Source of the DNA: Qipengyuania flavescens
GTDB taxonomy: Bacteria > Pseudomonadota > Alphaproteobacteria > Sphingomonadales > Sphingomonadaceae
Direction of reading: 5' to 3'
NCBI RefSeq assembly: GCF_029688735.1
Contig: NZ_JARULD010000003.1
Coordinates: 186,001 to 250,000, forward strand
Length of the DNA: 64,000 nt
Every line of letters begins with the position of its first letter. Position 1 is the stretch's first letter. The notes under the pieces were generated by a model. The model saw nothing but the letters and a program-made list of their open reading frames with translations, searched no databases and was not told where the DNA came from. Positions 54,475 to 63,907 of the stretch are shown piece after piece. Made by a program: the position numbers and the translations under genes.

Positions 54475-55743
54475 ATGCGCACACTCGCTCTCGCCGCCAC
54501 GTTGCTCATCACGACCAGCCCGCTCGCCGCACAGGACCGGGCGGAGCAAACCGCTGCAGCCGCGCTCGAAGCGGCGCCGGTGTGGGATGGCCATAACGAC
54601 GTGCCGATCCAGCTTCGCGGCAGGTTCGATAACCGCATCAACGATTTCGATTTCGCCGACACGCTCGATACCGCGACCGGGGATCGGGCTGCGATGCACA
54701 CCGACCTTGCGCGCCTGCGCACGGGCAAGGTCGGCGCGCAGTGGTGGTCGGTCTATGTCAGCGCCGGCCTGCCGGAACCCGAGGCCGTGCAGGCGACGAT
54801 CGAGCAGATCGACGTGACCAAGCGGTTGATCGCGCGCTATCCCGATGCGCTGCAACTTGCGCTGACTGCCGACGACGTCGAGCAGGCGATGGCGGCGGGC
54901 CGCGTGGCCTCGCTCCTCGGGATGGAAGGCGGGCACTCGATCGGGTCGAGCCTCGCCGTGCTGCGCCAGATGTACGATCTCGGCGCCCGCTATATGACGC
55001 TGACCCACGGCACCACGCTGAGCTGGGCCGACAGCGCGACCGATGCGCCGCAGCATGGCGGATTGAACGCTTTCGGCATGGATGTCGTGCGCGAGATGAA
55101 TCGCATCGGCATGCTGGTCGATCTCAGCCATGTCAGCGAAGAAGCGATGCACGATGCGCTCGACGTGGCCGGCGCACCGGTAATCTTCAGCCACTCCGGT
55201 GCACGGGCGATCAACGGCCATTTGCGCAACGTGCCGGATAGCGTGCTTGCCCGCCTGCCGCAGAATGGCGGTATTGTGATGGCGGTGGCACTGCCGTGGT
55301 TCCTGACCGAGGATTTGCGCCAGCATTCCGCCAATCGCGCGGCGGAGCAGGCACGGCTCGAGGCACTACTTCCTGGCCGGCCCGACGAAGTCGAAGCGCA
55401 GCTGGCAGTCTGGGATGCAGAGAACCGCGCGCCGGTTTCGACGATTTCCGATATGGCCGACCATATCGACCACATTCGTGAAATGGCCGGGATCGACAAC
55501 ATCGGCATCGGTGGGGACTACGACGGCATGCCCAACGGCCCGGTCGGCATGGAAGACGTGACCGGCTATCCGGCGCTGTTCGTCGAACTGGCGCGGCGCG
55601 GCTATTCGCAGGAGGATCTGGAGAAGATTTCCTCGCGCAACATGATGCGGGTTATGCGCGCGGCGGAGGCCTATGCGGCGGGCCAACGGAACGCTACGCC
55701 GATCGAATATGCTGTCGGGGTACCGCGCAACGGGGAGGACTGA
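54475..55743 (+). CDS. Membrane dipeptidase (M19, renal dipeptidase type)
   Basis: 422 aa from ATG 54475 (AAGGGG ribosome site); signal peptide ends TTSPLAAQ. Binuclear zinc ligands in DGHNDVPIQL, in MEGGHSIG, and in LSHVSEEAM and SHSGAR. The C-terminal GIGGDYDGMP motif is typical. Cleaves dipeptides in the periplasm. Confidence 0.94.
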   Translation: MRTLALAATLLITTSPLAAQDRAEQTAAAALEAAPVWDGHNDVPIQLRGRFDNRINDFDFADTLDTATGDRAAMHTDLARLRTGKVGAQWWSVYVSAGLPEPEAVQATIEQIDVTKRLIARYPDALQLALTADDVEQAMAAGRVASLLGMEGGHSIGSSLAVLRQMYDLGARYMTLTHGTTLSWADSATDAPQHGGLNAFGMDVVREMNRIGMLVDLSHVSEEAMHDALDVAGAPVIFSHSGARAINGHLRNVPDSVLARLPQNGGIVMAVALPWFLTEDLRQHSANRAAEQARLEALLPGRPDEVEAQLAVWDAENRAPVSTISDMADHIDHIREMAGIDNIGIGGDYDGMPNGPVGMEDVTGYPALFVELARRGYSQEDLEKISSRNMMRVMRAAEAYAAGQRNATPIEYAVGVPRNGED

Positions 55744-55758
55744 ACCTCCCCGGTCGGC

Positions 55759-56091
55759 TCACTTGCAGGGGTCGTGGCCCCAGTTCATCAGGCTGTAGCG
55801 CCAGTCGCTTTCTTCGATGTCGCCGGATGGCTTCTGCGCGGTGTGACGGTGCACATAGCCGACGACCTTCTGCATATGCTCGTACTGGCTGTCCGTCAGG
55901 TCGCCTTTCTTCGTCCGCTTGATCTCGACGATCCGGCGGCCCGACCGGTGGCCGGTGCTTTCGCCGCTGTCATTGTCGCCGACCGATTTCGACTCCTCGG
56001 TTTCGAGCCATTCCTCGAGTTCCTTCGGCTGCATGTTCACGCAGTCGGTGAAGTCGGAATAGACCTCGTCCTTCTTGTGGTCGTCCATCAA
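55759..56091 (-). CDS. DUF3140 protein
   Basis: 110 aa, acidic-basic mixed, with TDCVNMQPKELEEWL and RTKKGDLTDSQYEHMQKVVGYVHRH, the DUF3140 signature. Fungal and bacterial members are annotated as DNA-binding-like, unproven. Fourth gene of the operon starting at 56853; its ATG overlaps the DUF3008 stop by 4 nt. Confidence 0.87.
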   Translation of the reverse strand: MMDDHKKDEVYSDFTDCVNMQPKELEEWLETEESKSVGDNDSGESTGHRSGRRIVEIKRTKKGDLTDSQYEHMQKVVGYVHRHTAQKPSGDIEESDWRYSLMNWGHDPCK

Positions 56092-56279
56092 TCGTCGTCT
56101 GCGGTGTCGGGCAGGTCGGAGCGGTCGGTCGACGCCATTTCGTCGAGCTCATCCTCGCTCATGCTCTCATACATATCCTTGGACGCGCCTTGCAGGTCCG
56201 ACACCTTGGTCTCGCCGCGCTTGGCGGACAGGGCGGCTCCGGCAGCCTGCTGCTGCGCCTTGCTTTTTGCTTTCGGCAT
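56088..56279 (-). CDS. DUF3008 protein
   Basis: 63 aa, DUF3008: KAKSKAQQQAAGAALSAKRG then LQGASKDMYESMSEDELDEM, with an acidic end. Start overlaps the DUF2945 stop by one base. Stress-cluster member, unknown function. Confidence 0.87.
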   Translation of the reverse strand: MPKAKSKAQQQAAGAALSAKRGETKVSDLQGASKDMYESMSEDELDEMASTDRSDLPDTADDD

Positions 56280-56506
56280 CAGTTCTGCGCCGAAAGTTCG
56301 GAGCCGCGCTTGAGAACCTCGTCGCCGTCTTCCTGCTTGATCAGATAGGCCGGGTTGTCCTCGTCGCCATCCTTGGTGACTTCGCTGCCCTGGAGCGTGC
56401 GGGTCACCTCACGCTCGAAGCGCTCTTTGATCTGACCCTTGCCCTTGCCGTTGCCCCAATCCCATTCGACATATTGGTCGGTCTGGAAGCTGTTGGAATT
56501 GCTCAT
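56279..56506 (-). CDS. DUF2945/HVA1 TUDOR-like protein
   Basis: 75 aa: YVEWDWGNGKGKGQIKERFEREV ... YLIKQEDGDEVLKRGSEL, the hypervirulence-associated TUDOR domain pattern. Small SH3-like fold of unknown ligand. ATG 56506 with AGGTGA upstream. Confidence 0.87.
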   Translation of the reverse strand: MSNSNSFQTDQYVEWDWGNGKGKGQIKERFEREVTRTLQGSEVTKDGDEDNPAYLIKQEDGDEVLKRGSELSAQN

Positions 56507-56526
56507 CGTAAGGTCACCTCGGCAGA

Positions 56527-56853
56527 TTAGTTTTCGATAACTTCGAGCCCGTCCTCGTTAACAACCTGCCCCTCTTCGGTAAGTTCCGTTTCGCCGCCGA
56601 GGTCTTCGGAAGGTCCGGTGCCGACGATGCTGTCGGTGCCGTCGCCATCGTTATCGATCGAGGAGATCTCACCACTTACGGTGGCCTCGTCTTCGATATC
56701 GTCTTGCGTCAGTGCAGGGACGATCCAGGTGACGGACAAGAGCAGGATCGCAAGCAGCAACCCTCCGGCAAGAACCCAGCGTACGACGCCTTCCTTGCTG
56801 CCGCCGCTCGCTTCGACTTCGTCCACGTGGACGTGACCATCATGCTTTTCCAT
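56527..56853 (-). CDS. Single-pass membrane protein, first gene of a stress operon
   Basis: 108 aa. One helix (WVLAGGLLLAILLLSVTWIVP) after a His-rich short N-terminus (KHDGHVHVDEVEASGG), then an acidic tail. Twenty-one nt before DUF2945 on the same strand, and preceded by a GGAAC-N16-CGTA promoter 41 nt upstream. No family recognised. Confidence 0.7.
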   Translation of the reverse strand: MEKHDGHVHVDEVEASGGSKEGVVRWVLAGGLLLAILLLSVTWIVPALTQDDIEDEATVSGEISSIDNDGDGTDSIVGTGPSEDLGGETELTEEGQVVNEDGLEVIEN

Positions 56854-56893
56854 TGTGAGAATACCTCCCGGTCGTTTCGACCATTTGCTGCGA

Positions 56894-56918
56894 TACGCGC
56901 CTCAGCGGCGAATGTTCC
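56894..56918 (-). promoter_or_regulatory. EcfG-type promoter of the four-gene operon (candidate)
   Basis: Minus strand GGAAC, 16 nt, CGTA, the same form as at katE. The -10 lies 41 nt before the ATG at 56853. Confidence 0.55.
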
Positions 56919-56936
56919 CTTTTACAGGCCTGCGGA

Positions 56937-57761
56937 TCAGTCGCGCAACAAGTCGTTGATGCCAGTTTTCTCGCGGGTTTGCGCATCGACCGTCTTGACG
57001 ATGACGGCGCAAGCGAGGCCGGGTCCGCCATCTTTGCCGGGCAGCGAGCCGGGCACTACGACGGAATAGGGCGGGATATGCCCGCGAATGACTTCGCCGG
57101 TGTCGCGATAGACGATCTTGGTCGACTGGGTGATGAAGACGCCCATGGCGACGACGCTGCCTTCGCCCACGATTACCCCTTCGACGATCTCGCTGCGCGC
57201 GCCGATGAAGCAGTTGTCGCCGATAATGGTCGGGTTCGCCTGCATCGGCTCGAGGACGCCGCCGATGCCGGCGCCGGCGGAGATGTGGCAGTTCTCGCCG
57301 ATCTGGGCGCAGCTGCCGATGCTGGCCCAGGTGTCGACCATCGTGCCCTTGCCGACATAGGCGCCGATGTTGACGAAGCTGGGCATCAGCACGCAGCCGG
57401 GGGCGATATATGCACCTTCGCGGGCGATCGCGCCGGGCACGACGCGGAAGCCTGCTTCGCGGAAACGTGCATCGTCCCAGCCGGCGAACTTGCTCGGCAC
57501 CTTGTCGAAGGCGGGGTGGCCGGCACTGCCGCCGTCCATCACGCGGTTGTCGTTCAAGCGGAAGCTGAGCAGCACGGCCTTCTTGAGCCACTGGTTTACC
57601 TGCCAGCCGCCCTTGCCGTCGGGTTCGGCGACGCGCCCCTCGCCGCTGTCGAGCATATTGAGCGCAGCCTCGACCGCCTCGCGCACGTCGCCCGATTTTG
57701 GCGTCACATTCGCGCGGTCCTCCCACGCGGCTTTGATGCGGGTTTCAAGGTCGGCGCTCAT
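56937..57761 (-). CDS. dapD: Tetrahydrodipicolinate N-succinyltransferase
   Basis: Lysine/DAP pathway. 274 aa, DapD length. Left-handed beta-helix of hexapeptide repeats (e.g. [28 protein letters not shown]-like [16 protein letters not shown]) and the C-terminal [19 protein letters not shown]. Stop-region spacing suggests a separate transcript from the acyl-CoA operon. Confidence 0.96.
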   Translation of the reverse strand: MSADLETRIKAAWEDRANVTPKSGDVREAVEAALNMLDSGEGRVAEPDGKGGWQVNQWLKKAVLLSFRLNDNRVMDGGSAGHPAFDKVPSKFAGWDDARFREAGFRVVPGAIAREGAYIAPGCVLMPSFVNIGAYVGKGTMVDTWASIGSCAQIGENCHISAGAGIGGVLEPMQANPTIIGDNCFIGARSEIVEGVIVGEGSVVAMGVFITQSTKIVYRDTGEVIRGHIPPYSVVVPGSLPGKDGGPGLACAVIVKTVDAQTREKTGINDLLRD

Positions 57762-57809
57762 GCTGGTCTCCGTTTGCGTGTCGGAGCGCTCGTTAGCAGC
57801 CCAGCCGCG

Positions 57810-58886
57810 CTAGTCCATCCCCGCAGCCTTCGCGAACTGGTAGGCGCGCTCCACCAGCGGCGCGACGCGCTCGGACATGTTCTTGGCGTGGGCGGACGAA
57901 GCCGTACCGTCGATGACGCGCTTCTTGATGCCCTGCATGATGCCGGCTAGCCGGAACAGATTGTAGGCAAAGTACCAGTCCATCGGCGGCACCGGATAGC
58001 CGGTCTTGGCGACATAGCGATCGACCGCTTCCTGCTGCGTCGGGATGCCGAGCTCGTCCAAGTCGAGGCCGAGCAGCCCCGCGCGCCCGTCGGCCGGATT
58101 ATGCCAGTTGAGCATGAGGTAGCTGAAATCCGCGATCGGATCGCCCAGCGTCGACAGTTCCCAGTCCAGCACCGCGAGCACGCGGTTGGCGTCCTTTTCG
58201 AAGATCATGTTGTCGAGCCGGTAGTCGCCATGGACCACGCTGCTCTCGTGCTGCGGCGGGATCGTCTGCGGCAGCCATTCGATCAGCCGTTCCATCTGCG
58301 GCATGTGCTCCGTTTCGGAGAGCTTGTACTGCTTCGACCAGCGACTGATCTGGCGCGCGCAATAGTCGGTCGGCTTGCCGAAGTCGGACAGGCCGATTTC
58401 ATCCGGCTTGCGCAGGTGCAATTCGGCCATTGTGTCGATCATGGTATTGTAGATCTCGCGCCGATCCTTCGGGTCGATGCCGGGGAGGGCACCGTTCCAC
58501 AGGGATCGCCCGTCGGCGAGACCCATGACGAAGAACTTGGAGCCGATGACGTCGGGGTCCTCGCACAGGCCATAGGTCTTCGGCACCGGAAAGCCGGTCG
58601 GGCCGAGCGCATGCATGGCCTTGTATTCGCGATCCACCGCATGCGCGCTAGGCAGCAGTTTGCCGAAGGGCTGGCGGCGCAGAACGTAGGACTGCTTCGG
58701 CGTGTCGATGCGGTAGGTCGGGTTCGACTGGCCGCCTTTGAACTTCGAATAGCTGATCGGCCCTTCGAAGCCCTCGACATTGGCTTCGAACCACGCCGTC
58801 AGTGTGTCGAGGTCCATTGCGTCCTTGTCCGACACTTCGACCGTGCCGACCATTTCCTTGTCGAAGTCGATTTGCTGTTCCGTCAT
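57810..58886 (-). CDS. APH-family phosphotransferase (ACAD10/11-like kinase)
   Basis: 358 aa from ATG 58886, which overlaps the alcohol dehydrogenase stop (TGATG). Aminoglycoside-phosphotransferase fold with GGQSNPTYRI, catalytic VVHGDYRLDNMIF and Mg-binding VLDWELSTLGDPIADFSY. Next to an acyl-CoA dehydrogenase, as in human ACAD10/ACAD11, where the kinase phosphorylates 4-hydroxyacyl-CoA. That function is a good guess here; drug resistance is not indicated. Confidence 0.88.
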   Translation of the reverse strand: MTEQQIDFDKEMVGTVEVSDKDAMDLDTLTAWFEANVEGFEGPISYSKFKGGQSNPTYRIDTPKQSYVLRRQPFGKLLPSAHAVDREYKAMHALGPTGFPVPKTYGLCEDPDVIGSKFFVMGLADGRSLWNGALPGIDPKDRREIYNTMIDTMAELHLRKPDEIGLSDFGKPTDYCARQISRWSKQYKLSETEHMPQMERLIEWLPQTIPPQHESSVVHGDYRLDNMIFEKDANRVLAVLDWELSTLGDPIADFSYLMLNWHNPADGRAGLLGLDLDELGIPTQQEAVDRYVAKTGYPVPPMDWYFAYNLFRLAGIMQGIKKRVIDGTASSAHAKNMSERVAPLVERAYQFAKAAGMD

Positions 58887-59971
58887 CAGTCGAACACCAC
58901 CACGCTGCGCGCCGAAGTGCCCTGCTTCATCTTCTCGAACCCCTCGTTGATCTTCTCGAGCGGAATGCGCTCCGCGATGATCGTGTCGAGATCGAGCAGG
59001 CCGCGCATGTAGAAATCCACGAGACGCGGCAGGTCGACGGGGAAGTGGTTCATCCCCATGATCGCGCCCTGCAGCTTCTTGCCGGAGAGCAGGTCCATCG
59101 CGCCGAGGCCGACCTTGCAGTCCAATGGCATCATGCCGAGGATCGTCGCCGTGCCGCCGCGCCGCAGGATCTTCACGCACAGGTCTGCGCTCGCCTGGCG
59201 GCCCACGGCCTCGATCGCATGGTGCACGCCGCCGCCGGTGATCTTCATCACCTGTTCGACTGCATCGTCGGCCATGGCGTCGATCGTGTGCGTTGCGCCC
59301 AGCGTTTCGGCAAGGGCGCGCTTTTCCGGCAGCGGATCGATAGCGATGACCTTGCCCGCACCGGTAATCTTCGCCGCATTGATGGCGGCAAGCCCGACGC
59401 CGCCGCACCCGACGATCGCGACTGTCTCGCCCGGGACGACCGAGCAGGCATTGAAGATCGCGCCTGCCCCGGTCGTCACCGCACAGCCGATAACGGCAGC
59501 ACGGTCCAGCGGCATGTCTTTGTCGATGGCGACGCAGGCATGCTCGTGGATCAGCATCTGTTCGGCAAAGGCCGACAGGTTGAGCATCTGGGCCACGGTT
59601 TCGCCACCGTTGCGGGTGATGCGCGGCGGTGCCGTCTGGTCGCGGCGCGTGTCCGCTCCCATGCACAGCGCCATGCGCCCGGTCACGCAGAACTCGCAAT
59701 GGCCGCAGAAGGCAGAGAGGCAGGAGACGACATGGTCGCCCGGCTTCACCGTCTTCACCTCGCTGCCGACCGCGCGCACCACGCCCGCCGCCTCGTGACC
59801 AGGAATGGCCGGAAGCGGGTGCGGGTAGGCCCCGTCGATGAAGTGCAGGTCCGAATGGCACAACCCGCACGCCTTGGTGTCGATCAGGACTTCGTGCGGG
59901 GCCGGATCGGCGAGTTCGACCTCGCCGATCGTCAGCCCGCCAACCTGTTCCAGTATCGCTGCCTTGGCCAT
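58886..59971 (-). CDS. Zinc-dependent alcohol dehydrogenase
   Basis: 361 aa, medium-chain dehydrogenase. Catalytic zinc ligands in CGLCHSDLHFIDG and GHEAAGVV; structural zinc C-x2-C-x2-C-x7-C in CGHCEFCVTGRMALC. NAD motif VGCGGVGLAAINAA. Resembles the long-chain or hydroxyacyl-oxidising AdhD/class III-like enzymes; substrate probably a hydroxyacyl or fatty alcohol. Overlaps neighbouring genes on both sides by 1 nt. Confidence 0.9.
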   Translation of the reverse strand: MAKAAILEQVGGLTIGEVELADPAPHEVLIDTKACGLCHSDLHFIDGAYPHPLPAIPGHEAAGVVRAVGSEVKTVKPGDHVVSCLSAFCGHCEFCVTGRMALCMGADTRRDQTAPPRITRNGGETVAQMLNLSAFAEQMLIHEHACVAIDKDMPLDRAAVIGCAVTTGAGAIFNACSVVPGETVAIVGCGGVGLAAINAAKITGAGKVIAIDPLPEKRALAETLGATHTIDAMADDAVEQVMKITGGGVHHAIEAVGRQASADLCVKILRRGGTATILGMMPLDCKVGLGAMDLLSGKKLQGAIMGMNHFPVDLPRLVDFYMRGLLDLDTIIAERIPLEKINEGFEKMKQGTSARSVVVFD

Positions 59972-61323
59972 TAGCGCGTTGCTCCTACATCGCCACTGGA
60001 CATGCCGGCGCTGGCCGCCGCGCTGCCGGCACTGGCCGACTGCGCGTTGCTGTTGCGCAGGGCATTGCTGCTCGGCCCTTCGTTCGGCGTATGCTTGGCG
60101 AATTCCATGCGCGCGATGGAGCGGGCGTGGACCTCGTCCGGCCCGTCCGCGAGGCGCAGCGTGCGCTGGTGCGCATAGGCGCTGGCAAGGCCGTAATCCT
60201 CGCTCACGCCGCCACCGCCATGGGCCTGGATGGCATCGTCGATAATCCGCAGGGCCATGTTCGGCGCCTGCACCTTGATCATGGCGATTTCCTGCTTGGC
60301 CGCCTTGTTGCCGACCTTGTCCATCATGTCCGCCGCCTTGAGGCAGAGCAGGCGGGTCATGTCGATATCGATGCGGGCGCGGGCCACGCGCTCTTCCCAG
60401 ACCGAATGCTTGTAGATCGGCTTGCCGAAGGCTTCGCGCTCCTGCAGGCGTTTGCACATCTTCTCCAGCGCTTCCTCGGCCACTCCGATGGTGCGCATGC
60501 AGTGGTGGATGCGGCCCGGGCCGAGGCGGCCCTGCGCGATCTCGAAACCGCGGCCTTCGCCCAGCAGCATGTTGGTCACGGGGACGCGCACATCCTTCAG
60601 TTCCACTTCCATGTGGCCGTGCGGAGCATCGTCGTAACCGAAGACCGGCAGGTGGCGGATGATGTTCACGCCTTCAGCATCGTTCGGCATCAGGACCATC
60701 GATTGCTGCGCATGGCGACCGGCGGAAAAGTCGGTCTTGCCCATGACGATCGAGACCTTACAGCGCGGATCGCCGAGGCCCGAGGACCACCACTTGCGGC
60801 CATTGATGACATATTCGTCGCCGTCGCGTTCGATGCGGGTCTCGATGTTCGTCGCGTCGGAGCTGGCAGTGTAAGGCTCGGTCATGAGGAAGGCGGACCG
60901 GATTTCGCCGTTCATCAATGGCGTCAGCCACTCGTCCTTCTGCTCGCGCGTGCCATAGCGGTGGAACACTTCCATGTTGCCGGTATCGGGCGCGGAGCAG
61001 TTGAAGACTTCGGACGCGAAGCCGACGCGGCCCATTTCCTCGGCGCAGAGCGCATATTCGAGGTTGGTCAGGCCGGGACCCTCGAACTCATAGGTTTCCT
61101 CGACATGGTGATGCCCCTCGTTACGCGGCGGCATGAACAGGTTCCAGATGCCATCGGCTTTCGCCTTGGCCTTTAGTTCCTGGACTACCGGGATCACCTT
61201 CCAGCGATCGCCTTCGGCATCCTGTTCGCGATAGGTGGGAATGGCCGGGCGGACATGCTGCTCGATGAAATTCTTCACCCGGTCGCGCCAGAATACTTGT
61301 TTCTCAGTGGGTTCGAAATCCAT
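59971..61323 (-). CDS. Acyl-CoA dehydrogenase
   Basis: 450 aa from ATG 61323. ACAD fold; [22 protein letters not shown] and the FAD-binding C-terminal helices [18 protein letters not shown] and [19 protein letters not shown], the catalytic region. Best resembles the ACAD11-like clade, matching the downstream APH kinase. Its last ~40 residues ([20 protein letters not shown]) are an Ala/Ser tail. First gene of the operon; stop overlaps the ADH start (TAATG). Confidence 0.93.
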   Translation of the reverse strand: MDFEPTEKQVFWRDRVKNFIEQHVRPAIPTYREQDAEGDRWKVIPVVQELKAKAKADGIWNLFMPPRNEGHHHVEETYEFEGPGLTNLEYALCAEEMGRVGFASEVFNCSAPDTGNMEVFHRYGTREQKDEWLTPLMNGEIRSAFLMTEPYTASSDATNIETRIERDGDEYVINGRKWWSSGLGDPRCKVSIVMGKTDFSAGRHAQQSMVLMPNDAEGVNIIRHLPVFGYDDAPHGHMEVELKDVRVPVTNMLLGEGRGFEIAQGRLGPGRIHHCMRTIGVAEEALEKMCKRLQEREAFGKPIYKHSVWEERVARARIDIDMTRLLCLKAADMMDKVGNKAAKQEIAMIKVQAPNMALRIIDDAIQAHGGGGVSEDYGLASAYAHQRTLRLADGPDEVHARSIARMEFAKHTPNEGPSSNALRNSNAQSASAGSAAASAGMSSGDVGATR

Positions 61324-61404
61324 CGTATTTTCCTCTTCTCTCAGATCGGTTGCTTCATGAAACTGGCAGATGCGGCGGCGCAAGCCAAGCCTCCACCTGC
61401 ACGC

Positions 61405-62874
61405 CTAGGGGGTTATCGTGTGGCCATCCGGATCGGCGCGTACCGCATCGTCGATCGCCTTGGGGAATTCGGTGTCGGAAGCGCGCCGGGCCGCCACGCG
61501 GGCCTCGTGCTGCTCGCGTGTGATAGGGAAGCGGCCGAGCCAGAAAGCGGCGATCGACCCCAGCACGCTGGCTGCCGCGACGAAGAGCACGACGAGCTGG
61601 GTCACGGTCTCCTGCGTCACCTGCGATTGCGGAGTGCCGGGCGCGAGATCGATCGACTGCACGATCAGACTGGTCAGCAGGATGCCGCCCCCGGTCGCGC
61701 ATTTCTGGACCAGCCAGTTTCCCGAGTAGAACGTGCCTTCGGCGCGCTTGCCGGTCCGCTCCTCGAAAGCCTCGACGATCTCGGCGACCATGGAGGTGGC
61801 GGAGATGATCGACACGACGCTCGCAGTATTGGCGCAGATGAGGAAAGCGTAGAGCAGCGCGGTGGATGCCGTGGTCCCCGTGGTCGGCCAGGCTCCTGCC
61901 AGCAGCAGCACATAGGGCACACAATAAAAGGTGAGGCCGACGATGGCCGCCACCGCTGCCGATTTCGGCTTGCCCCAGGCGCGGTGCAGCGGGCCGACGA
62001 TGACGAACATCAGCACGACGGAAAAGAACAGCACCACCGGGTAAAGCCGGAAGGCGAGCTCGCTGAACTGCCAGACGTAGAGGTTGACATATTGCGTGAT
62101 CGAGAAGGTCATTCCTTGCAGCACGTATGCGGCGAGGCCGCCGAGCGCGAAGATCACGAAGGCCTTCTCGCGAAATGCATCGAAGATTTCGGCGAACGCC
62201 CCGCGCAGCGAGAAGGGGGGCGGTCGATGCGCCGGAAGCTGCGCCACGATCCTGTGCTGCGCCGCCGCCGAACCGATGACCGCCAGCGCCATCAGGCCGG
62301 CCCCGAACAGGCCGAACTGCGCGTAACCTTCGGGCTGCAATTGCGCCTCGGGCGTGGGCAGGAAGATCGTGAAGGCCAGTATCATCATCAGCAAGCCGCC
62401 GAGCCAGCCCGACAGGAAGCGATAGCGGAACAGCGTGGTGCGCTCGTCGTAATCGTCGGTGATTTCGGGCACCAGGCTGACCGAGGGCACCTCGCAGGCG
62501 GAGAGCAGCAGGCGCACGCCCACGGCCAGCGCGACGATCTCCCAGAAGCCGGGTGTGCCGGTGAAGGGCGGGGACCACAGCACTGTCCACAGCAGCGCCA
62601 GCGGCCAGGGTGCGACATAAAGCCAGGGCAGCCTGCGACCCCAGCGCGTATAGGTCCGGTCGGACAGGTGGCCGATCAGCGGGTCGACCAGCGCATCGAC
62701 CACGAGCGCGGTGGCCAGCGCGGCACCCACGACGCCCGCATCGACGCCCAGCACGAGATTGTAGAACGGCAGCAGGAAGAAGCTGAACCCTGAATCCTTC
62801 ACGCCGAAGGCCACCGCGCCGGAGCCGTGGACCAGCTTCAGCCTTTGAGGGAGGGGGCCGTCGACGAAAGACAT
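61405..62874 (-). CDS. MFS transporter of GPH type
   Basis: 489 aa, 12 predicted helices, glycoside-pentoside-hexuronide family: KLVHGSGAVAFGVKDSGFSFFLLPFY, VVDALVDPLIGHLSDRTYTRWGRRLPW (loop 2-3 motif). Probable cation symporter for a lipid, terpenoid or steroid-like substrate given the acyl-CoA genes. ATG overlaps the SDR stop by one base. Confidence 0.88.
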   Translation of the reverse strand: MSFVDGPLPQRLKLVHGSGAVAFGVKDSGFSFFLLPFYNLVLGVDAGVVGAALATALVVDALVDPLIGHLSDRTYTRWGRRLPWLYVAPWPLALLWTVLWSPPFTGTPGFWEIVALAVGVRLLLSACEVPSVSLVPEITDDYDERTTLFRYRFLSGWLGGLLMMILAFTIFLPTPEAQLQPEGYAQFGLFGAGLMALAVIGSAAAQHRIVAQLPAHRPPPFSLRGAFAEIFDAFREKAFVIFALGGLAAYVLQGMTFSITQYVNLYVWQFSELAFRLYPVVLFFSVVLMFVIVGPLHRAWGKPKSAAVAAIVGLTFYCVPYVLLLAGAWPTTGTTASTALLYAFLICANTASVVSIISATSMVAEIVEAFEERTGKRAEGTFYSGNWLVQKCATGGGILLTSLIVQSIDLAPGTPQSQVTQETVTQLVVLFVAAASVLGSIAAFWLGRFPITREQHEARVAARRASDTEFPKAIDDAVRADPDGHTITP

Positions 62875-63734
62875 CAGGTGGCGGCAGGGCCCTGTTTCAT
62901 TTGCTCTTCCATCGCTTCGAGCGCGGCGAACAGGCCCGGTTCCTCCGGATCCCAGCTATGCCGGGGGCCGAGCGTGATCCCGCCGTCGACCACCAGCGAA
63001 GCCCCGGTCATGAAGCTCGCTTCATCGCCCGCAAGAAAGGCGACCGCATTGGCGATGTCGCGCGGCTGGCCGCCCCGGGCGACCGGCTGGGCATTGGAGG
63101 ACATCTGCGCGATCGCCGCATTGGCCATCGATCGCATCTCGCCGGTGATTTCCAGGCTGGAAGTGAAGATATTGGTGTTGATGAAGCCCGGCTGGATCGC
63201 ATTCACGCGGATCCCGAATTGCGCCAGATCGGTGGCTGCGCATTTGGTCAGGTGCAGCACGCCGGCCTTGGCCACGGCATAGGCGGTCGGCGAATAGCCG
63301 GGGCCCACAGCGGCGACGCTGGAGACGTTGACGATGCTCGCACCCTTTCGGCCCTTCATATGCGGCACGGCATAGCGGATACCCATCGCGACCGAGCGCA
63401 GCAGCAGGTCCATCGTGCGGTCCCACTCGTCGGGTGCGATTTCGTCGATACCGGGACGCGCGCCTCCCGCGCCGGCATTGTTGAAGACGACGTCGATGCC
63501 GCCGGTTTCGGTAGCCGCGCGGTCCATCAGCGCCTTGATGGCCGCAGTATCGCAGACGTCGCACTCGGCGAACCGCACGTCGCCTTCGGTTTCGCTCGCG
63601 AGCTTTTCGCCCGTCGCGGTATCGATGTCGCTGGCGAAAACGGTCGCGCCTTCGCTGGCGAACAGGCGCGTAGTTTCAGCACCGATGCCCGATGCAGCGC
63701 CGGTAATCACGACCGTCTTGCCAGAGAATCGCAT
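62874..63734 (-). CDS. Short-chain dehydrogenase
   Basis: 286 aa classical SDR: TGAASGIGAE, NNAGAGG, VNVSSVAA and YAVAKAG (catalytic Ser, Tyr, Lys). The C-terminal ~25 residues after ITLGPRHSWDPEEPG form a helical extension. First gene of the SDR-MFS pair, divergent from the acyl-CoA dehydrogenase at 63908, with a palindrome between. Confidence 0.93.
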   Translation of the reverse strand: MRFSGKTVVITGAASGIGAETTRLFASEGATVFASDIDTATGEKLASETEGDVRFAECDVCDTAAIKALMDRAATETGGIDVVFNNAGAGGARPGIDEIAPDEWDRTMDLLLRSVAMGIRYAVPHMKGRKGASIVNVSSVAAVGPGYSPTAYAVAKAGVLHLTKCAATDLAQFGIRVNAIQPGFINTNIFTSSLEITGEMRSMANAAIAQMSSNAQPVARGGQPRDIANAVAFLAGDEASFMTGASLVVDGGITLGPRHSWDPEEPGLFAALEAMEEQMKQGPAAT

Positions 63735-63862
63735 GCCTACTCTTTCCCCGAATTTCTCCGCCTCCAGCTTAGGCGCGCTGCCCCGCTCGTCAACGCATTC
63801 CGCCTGACGCTACGGCATTGCCGGTCGTCGTGTGCACCCTTGCACCCGGTGGCCGAATCCTC

Positions 63863-63872
63863 CTAACGTTAG
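63863..63872. promoter_or_regulatory. Palindrome between SDR and acyl-CoA dehydrogenase, candidate TetR-type operator
   Basis: CTAACGTTAG is a perfect 10-bp palindrome, 36 nt before the plus-strand ATG and within the divergent promoter region; GCGTCAAC follows, and TGACGCTACG occurs 60 nt earlier. TetR regulators of acyl-CoA genes use similar TAACGTTA-type cores. No regulator gene is visible here. Confidence 0.35.
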
Positions 63873-63907
63873 CGTCAACATACCGATGTTTCAGAACAGA
63901 GAGGATC

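Noticed and set aside
57810-58886. Aminoglycoside resistance gene
   Set aside because: APH fold, but context with acyl-CoA dehydrogenase and alcohol dehydrogenase and ACAD10/11 similarity point to lipid metabolism.
57810-59870. 686-codon minus-strand frame containing the APH-like kinase
   Set aside because: Upstream half is a shifted frame of the alcohol dehydrogenase; the ATG at 58886 fits the family start.
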